Shown piece by piece: positions 32,386 through 36,465 of a DNA stretch of 36,465 bases. The notes under the pieces were generated by a model. That model was not told where the DNA came from. It did not search any database and saw only the letters and a list, made by a program, of their open reading frames with translations. Every line of letters starts with the position of its first letter. Within the stretch, counting starts at the first letter, position 1. Both the position numbers and the translations under genes were made by a program. This DNA comes from Melioribacteraceae bacterium (lineage in GTDB: Bacteria; Bacteroidota; Ignavibacteria; Ignavibacteriales; Melioribacteraceae): NCBI GenBank assembly GCA_021647785.1, contig JAKIUC010000045.1, positions 1 through 36,465 of the forward strand. Direction: 5' to 3'.

Positions 32386-33252
32386 TTAACCTAATAGTTG
32401 TAATATCTGCTGTGGTCCCATGTTTAATTGAGCTAACATTGCTGTAGCTGCCTGTCCGCCAATAGAGGCTTTAGTTGCATTCAATTGCTCCATTGCCATA
32501 TCAGCATCAAATAGTCGCGAAACCGATGCTTGAGAATTAGCAATTGCCGATGTTAAGAAATCATCCTTTGCATCTAACCGCTGCACCGAATTACCAATAC
32601 TGCCAAGGGCATTATCAATTGCTGTTTCAAAGTCGTCAATATCAAGTGATGAAATTGTAGAAGCAGTTACAGCTATAGCCGCACCTAAATCGGTTGCAAC
32701 ATCTGCATGAACATTAGTTGCGTTTCCTCCTGTTACACTCCCTGCACCGCCAGTATACTGACCATAATCAACAGTTAATGTATCTGTAGAAGCTGCTCCA
32801 GTTTGGAATACAAACCCGCTTGCACCAGTTCCACTTGCTCCGGACATTAAAAGATCTGTATCATTAAACTTGGTTGATGCTATTGCACTATCAATTTCAA
32901 GAGCAATTGATTTAATATCGTTAGCAATAGCTGATTTATCAGCCGCCGGATTTGAGGCATCGGCAACTTTTGCTCTAATTTTAGTTAACATATCTTTAAT
33001 TGATATTAACTGACTCTCTGCTGTTGCAAGCATATCTTTAGCAGAACCCACATTCCCTTTTGCAGCTTGCATTAATTTCACTTTTTGATCTAACGATTTT
33101 CCCACATTAAACCCTGATGTATCATCTGCAACACTATTAATCCTTTTCTGTGTGGCTAAACGTAGCTGTGCTTTTTGGGAGCGTGAATTTAAGCTTGCTA
33201 AAGAATTGTATGCTTTTAAAGCTCCAATGTTTGTGTTAATTTGAAAACCCAT
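32386..33252 (-). CDS. fliC: Flagellin, copy 5
   Basis: Filament subunit of 288 aa with N terminus NSLASLNSRSQKAQ and C terminus NMGPQQILQLLG; otherwise near-identical in protein to copy 4. It starts only 15 bp after the end of the glycosyltransferase-TPR gene, with a strong site GGAGGAAA, and no promoter could be seen in between. It is therefore probably read together with that gene, which points to a joint function such as glycosylation of this flagellin. Confidence 0.96.
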   Translation of the reverse strand: MGFQINTNIGALKAYNSLASLNSRSQKAQLRLATQKRINSVADDTSGFNVGKSLDQKVKLMQAAKGNVGSAKDMLATAESQLISIKDMLTKIRAKVADASNPAADKSAIANDIKSIALEIDSAIASTKFNDTDLLMSGASGTGASGFVFQTGAASTDTLTVDYGQYTGGAGSVTGGNATNVHADVATDLGAAIAVTASTISSLDIDDFETAIDNALGSIGNSVQRLDAKDDFLTSAIANSQASVSRLFDADMAMEQLNATKASIGGQAATAMLAQLNMGPQQILQLLG

Positions 33253-33267
33253 AGTTTCCTCCGTTAC

Positions 33268-34779
33268 CTAATTTATTAATATTGGTTCTAATTTTTTAAT
33301 CATTTTATTAAGTTTTTCTTGAAATCCAACTATGTGCTTAAAATTATTCATTGCATACTCCAATACATCCGGAATTTTTTCATAAACATTTTCGTTTACA
33401 TAAATTGAGATTAAATAGAAAACCTGCGAAGGATCCTTCTCTTCTAATTTCAGCGAGTTTTCAAATACCTGAATTGCCTCACTTGAAAATCCATTTTCAT
33501 CTAATGTTAGCCCAAGTTTTGTTAAAAATTTTGAATTGGTTTCAAAACTATCGTGTAAATAAAAAAGTGTGTTTAACTCCTCTTCTTTATTATTCAGTCT
33601 TGAGATTAAATTGAGATACAAATCCAAACTATCAACATCAACCGAACTACCGAGATGAGCAAACTCATCCTCAGTTAAATTTATTTTGTTGTAAAGTTTT
33701 TCTATTAATAGAGCTTCAAATTTATCAGCGTTATCAAGTTTATTCAATTCAAGCAAAAAGTAGTTAAACATATATTGATTATCGCCAGAAACAGCAAGGT
33801 ATAATCCGTGCTTCAATATTTTTTCTTCGGGTACTACAACATCAATTGAGTTCAATTGAGCAGCTCTGTTTTTAACTTTTCTATTTGTAATTAGAGCCGT
33901 TTTACAATACTCAATAGCTTTGCTGTTCTCTTTTAACGAATTATAAACTTGGGAGGCAACTAAATTTAGTAGGGGATGGTTTGGAGATAAATTTAATCCG
34001 TTCTCAACATATTCAAGTGCAAGAGGTACATTATTTTCGCGTAAAGAATAATCTGCCAAAGTTAAAAAGCCAATTGCTTTATATTCACTTTTAAGCTGCG
34101 GGTCAGAAATAGCAATTTGATGATATTTCATTTCGCTCTCTTTATCACCAAGTACTTTATATGTGTTTGCTAATTGAAATGCATAGTAGGCTGATTGGTT
34201 TTCCTGATATTCTTCAAGAAGTGGTGTTAAATTTCTTTCAGCTTTTTTCTTAAGTTCAGATGCTTCAACATTATAACCAAGATGTATAATCTCAATTTTG
34301 GAATCTATAATTGAATAGATATTTTGCACAAGAGACATTTCAATCTGCTCGTGTGCTTTTCCGGTAAATCGGATATTATCAGAATTACGAAAAAGTCGAA
34401 TATACTTCATAAATTTTGGAGTTCCAGTAATTTCATCAACATTGTTAATTAAACAATTTACTCCAACAAGATTTTGATTGTCAAGAAATTTTGATAATTC
34501 TTGTTTTGATCTGCCATCTAATCTTTCATCTGCATCAAGATATAATATCCAATCACCAGTAGATTTTGACAAAGCAAAATTTCGAGCTGCCGAAAAATCA
34601 TTTATCCAATTAAAATGATAAATCTTTGCACTAAACTCTTCAGCAATTTTAACAGTAGCATCTGTCGAGCCAGTATCAACTAGAACTATTTCATCCACAA
34701 TTCCGCTAACAGATTCGAGACATTCTCTCAAATTTGCTTCTTCGTTTTTTACAATCATACTGAGTGTTAATCTTGGCAT
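33268..34779 (-). CDS. Family 2 glycosyltransferase with TPR repeats
   Basis: Cytoplasmic enzyme that transfers a sugar from a nucleotide sugar. Residues 1 to about 230 are a GT-A glycosyltransferase domain: LSMIVKNEEANLRECLESV at 6-24, VDTGSTD at 34-40 and the metal-binding DxD site LDADER at 81-86. Residues about 230-503 form helical TPR-like repeats (for example ALEYVENGLNLSPNHPLLNL). This SunS-like architecture is often used for peptide or protein glycosylation. It lies directly upstream of flagellin 5 (15 bp) and 11 bp after a TPR gene. The target is inferred to be flagellin from position; a cell-surface polysaccharide role is the alternative. Confidence 0.85.
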   Translation of the reverse strand: MPRLTLSMIVKNEEANLRECLESVSGIVDEIVLVDTGSTDATVKIAEEFSAKIYHFNWINDFSAARNFALSKSTGDWILYLDADERLDGRSKQELSKFLDNQNLVGVNCLINNVDEITGTPKFMKYIRLFRNSDNIRFTGKAHEQIEMSLVQNIYSIIDSKIEIIHLGYNVEASELKKKAERNLTPLLEEYQENQSAYYAFQLANTYKVLGDKESEMKYHQIAISDPQLKSEYKAIGFLTLADYSLRENNVPLALEYVENGLNLSPNHPLLNLVASQVYNSLKENSKAIEYCKTALITNRKVKNRAAQLNSIDVVVPEEKILKHGLYLAVSGDNQYMFNYFLLELNKLDNADKFEALLIEKLYNKINLTEDEFAHLGSSVDVDSLDLYLNLISRLNNKEEELNTLFYLHDSFETNSKFLTKLGLTLDENGFSSEAIQVFENSLKLEEKDPSQVFYLISIYVNENVYEKIPDVLEYAMNNFKHIVGFQEKLNKMIKKLEPILIN

Positions 34780-34790
34780 CTTTTGAACCG

Positions 34791-35216
34791 TTAGTTTAAT
34801 ACTAAATTATTATGGCTCTCGGCTAATCCTAAATCTCTATTAACTTTTGCAAGACCAGAAACGGCAAATAAATTACCTGGGTTATTCTTAATAGCCCATT
34901 CAAACATTGTTTTTGCTTCATCTTCTTTGTATTGCATATGAAATACTTCTCCTAAACCTGCACATGCTTGTGAGGAGTTTGGATTAATTTCTAATGCACC
35001 AGCATACATCTCAGTAGCTTTTTCAAGGGCATTTAGTCCTAAAAAGTTAAATCCTTTAAGATTTAATAAACTAACACGAATTGCATCTTTCTCTTTATCA
35101 GCCATTGTTTCACTTTGTAAAACTTCATCAAGCTGTGATAATACTTCTAATGATTCGCTATATTTTTTAGAGTTAAAAAAATCATAGGCTGAATCTACTA
35201 ATTGATTCACGTTCAT
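34791..35216 (-). CDS. TPR-repeat protein
   Basis: Protein of 141 aa made of tetratricopeptide repeats (YDFFNSKKYSESLEVLSQL; ALEKATEMYAGALEINPN; DEAKTMFEWAIKNNPGN). The start is placed at ATG 35216, which has AAAAGGAGAAT upstream, and not at the in-frame ATG 69 bp earlier, which would add an unrelated stretch. The repeat with NPNSSQACAGLGEVF and TMFEWAIKN is also found in the C-terminal part of the neighbouring glycosyltransferase-TPR gene. No signal peptide. It is probably an interaction partner of the adjacent glycosyltransferase (inference). Confidence 0.8.
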   Translation of the reverse strand: MNVNQLVDSAYDFFNSKKYSESLEVLSQLDEVLQSETMADKEKDAIRVSLLNLKGFNFLGLNALEKATEMYAGALEINPNSSQACAGLGEVFHMQYKEDEAKTMFEWAIKNNPGNLFAVSGLAKVNRDLGLAESHNNLVLN

Positions 35217-35390
35217 AATAATTCTCCTTTTATTATTAGGTTTACCCAACTCATTCAACAGATGTGCCAAAAGAGTAAAAGACATAAAACGAGTTGAATT
35301 ATAGGTTTACAATGATTTGATAAAAATATGTGGTTTATAATATGGCTAATATTGTACAGATGGGGGAAATGGGAAATTAAAACAATAGAA

Positions 35391-35469
35391 CGCTGATAAC
35401 ACGGATTACGCAGATATGCACGGAAGGAAAACAAATAATCTATCAGCGAAAATCTGCGTCATCCGTGTT
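35391..35469. repeat. Interleaved inverted repeats between TPR genes
   Basis: AACACGGATTACGCAGAT (35398-35415) pairs with 35452-35469 at 17 of 18 positions, and CGCTGATA (35391-35398) pairs perfectly with TATCAGCG (35441-35448). The order is A-B-A'-B', so the two stems cannot nest. The rest of the gap 35217-35513 shows only AT-rich sequence; no sigma-28 promoter was found. It looks like a dispersed intergenic repeat; I recall similar 'cgctgataacacggatt' repeats in other genomes of this group. Confidence 0.65.
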
Positions 35470-35513
35470 CCATGCTTTCCGCAAGTTTAAGAATATTTTG
35501 ATTACAGTTCATA

Positions 35514-36465
35514 CTAGCCAAGTGATTTATTTAGTAGTGTTAATTTTTGAAGCGCAACTTCGTTTGTTTCATCATTTTTAACTGCCCATTCAAACATTGT
35601 TTTCGAGGCTTCATATTCTTCAATTGTTTCAAATATTTCACCAAGTCCTTGGCATGCTTGCGATGAATTTGGGTTTTCATTTAATGCTGCTTCAAAAGTC
35701 TCTTTTGCTTTTTCTAAATTGTTTGTAGCAAAATAGAGATTGCCGAGGATTACAATCAATTCATCCAACACTAAATTTTCAAATCCTTTTCGTTCCGATT
35801 CATTAAAACTATTAACAGCTATTTCAAGATTTTCTATTGCTAACAATGGTTCATTTTCATCAATGTTTGTGAACGTTCGTTCAATGTGTTGAATAAATTT
35901 ATTTGAATTAATGGAATATTTAATTATTCTTTCTTTTGGTTTTGTTCCTTTAATCCAAATTTCTTCCGGGTCTGCACCCCATTTATCAATAAATTTTTGC
36001 TTATTAATTTCAAGTCGTTTCGCATATTCACTTTCGCCATCAGCTTTAAAGCTAATGGAGCCAAAATGATGAATAAAAACATCGGTAGCAATTACTGTTT
36101 TATATCCCGCTTTTTGTACACGCAAACAGAAGTCATCATCTTCAAAATTGCCTGGTGAGTAACGTTCGTCAAGTCCCCCTATTTTATCAATAACCTCTTT
36201 TTTAATTAGCGTACATAAAAATGCAACTCGTGGAAATTGGAAAAATTGTCCTTTGTTTTCCTTTCTAATTCTATCTGCATATTTGTACATTTCTGGAATT
36301 GATTTGTACTTTGCATTTTTATCAAACTGTCGTCCACTCACAGAATTACTAATTGGTCCAACAATTCCAACATCCGGATGTTGTTTTGCAATTTCGAGCA
36401 TTCTATTTATCCAATTTTCTGTGAAGACTATATCATTGTTTGCAATAATAATATATTCACCTTTT
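35514..36465 (-). CDS. Glycosyltransferase family 2 - TPR protein, 5' end outside the window
   Basis: Partial gene: the reading frame stays open to the window edge, and residues upstream of the first in-window Met (GEYIIIANNDIVFTENWINR) are typical GT2 sequence carrying the NND metal site. After it come VGIVGPISNSVSGRQF and the acceptor-side motif GLDERYSPGNFEDDDFCLRV, then a His-His pair (DVFIHHFGS). From about residue 200 of the visible part there are TPR-like helices, ending with NPNSSQACQGLGEIF and TMFEWAVKN, the same repeat as in the small TPR gene downstream. Probably a surface-polysaccharide or flagellin glycosyltransferase. The N terminus and total length are unknown. Confidence 0.85.
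   Translation of the reverse strand, partial: KGEYIIIANNDIVFTENWINRMLEIAKQHPDVGIVGPISNSVSGRQFDKNAKYKSIPEMYKYADRIRKENKGQFFQFPRVAFLCTLIKKEVIDKIGGLDERYSPGNFEDDDFCLRVQKAGYKTVIATDVFIHHFGSISFKADGESEYAKRLEINKQKFIDKWGADPEEIWIKGTKPKERIIKYSINSNKFIQHIERTFTNIDENEPLLAIENLEIAVNSFNESERKGFENLVLDELIVILGNLYFATNNLEKAKETFEAALNENPNSSQACQGLGEIFETIEEYEASKTMFEWAVKNDETNEVALQKLTLLNKSLG

Noticed and set aside
27894-33252. CRISPR-like or phase-variation array suggested by repeated DNA
   Set aside because: The repeats are the conserved ends of intact flagellin genes; there are no short spaced repeats, invertase gene or inverted recombination sites.
35217-35285. Upstream ATG for the small TPR gene
   Set aside because: ATG 35216 has a strong AAGGAG site; the 23-residue extension is unrelated to TPR sequence and spans that site.

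Overview
The window is a low-GC bacterial chromosome segment. It most likely comes from the Ignavibacteriota/Bacteroidota side of the FCB group. The evidence is a secreted GWxTD-domain protein, an Omp85 outer-membrane protein, a fused FtcD-cyclodeaminase of the kind I associate with this group, frequent TTG starts of the form TTGAAGAA, weak Shine-Dalgarno sites and many small palindromic repeats between genes. The lineage is inferred from gene content; no rRNA or marker tree is available. I see no tRNA, rRNA, CRISPR array, integrase or transposase.

Layout. (1) 1-7213, plus strand: a tightly packed, partly overlapping run of rimO, a GWxTD protein, a PfkB sugar kinase, an Omp85/BamA-like protein, a UbiA prenyltransferase, rnhB and a YraN-family gene. 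(2) 7.3-12.3 kb: single metabolic genes (a lipoprotein, ftcD-fchA fusion, RidA-like, mazG), a decayed nucleotidyltransferase-system remnant, and repeat-rich spacers. (3) 12.3-14.25 kb: an AldB-type aldehyde dehydrogenase with its usual DUF779 partner. (4) 14.5-18.8 kb: carA-carB, overlapping by 4 bp and closed by a strong hairpin. (5) 19.0-22.3 kb: a sulfur/redox cluster of a MerR regulator with a cysteine-rich two-CW-like tail, an SQR-like flavoprotein, DUF1641, a DsrC/TusE-like carrier and a DsrE-family protein. (6) 22.5-36.5 kb, minus strand: a flagellar filament region. In transcription order it has a glycosyltransferase-TPR protein running off the window edge, a TPR protein, a second glycosyltransferase-TPR protein, flagellins 5 and 4, flagellins 3, 2 and 1, then fliS, fliD, a FlgN-like chaperone gene, flgM, and a soluble histidine kinase with a sigma-54 activator that resembles FlrB/FlrC.

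The flagellar part is the richest. Two sigma-28-type promoters (TAAA-N15-TYCGATAR) precede flagellin 3 and the fliS operon. Three flagellin leaders share a small hairpin that displays GGA in its loop plus a second GGA at the ribosome-binding site, the layout expected for CsrA control. The five flagellins are paralogues and one looks mosaic. Two of them follow a glycosyltransferase gene, which suggests filament glycosylation. The sulfur cluster looks like a compact sulfide-oxidation or persulfide-trafficking operon under a cysteine-based sensor.

Intergenic DNA carries at least four kinds of hairpin or repeat: GTAGRGAC...GTCYCTAC palindromes, AATCCCWSWGGGATT palindromes with a 34-bp direct repeat, GC-rich TCCGCC/ATCCCGC palindromes, and long interrupted inverted repeats.
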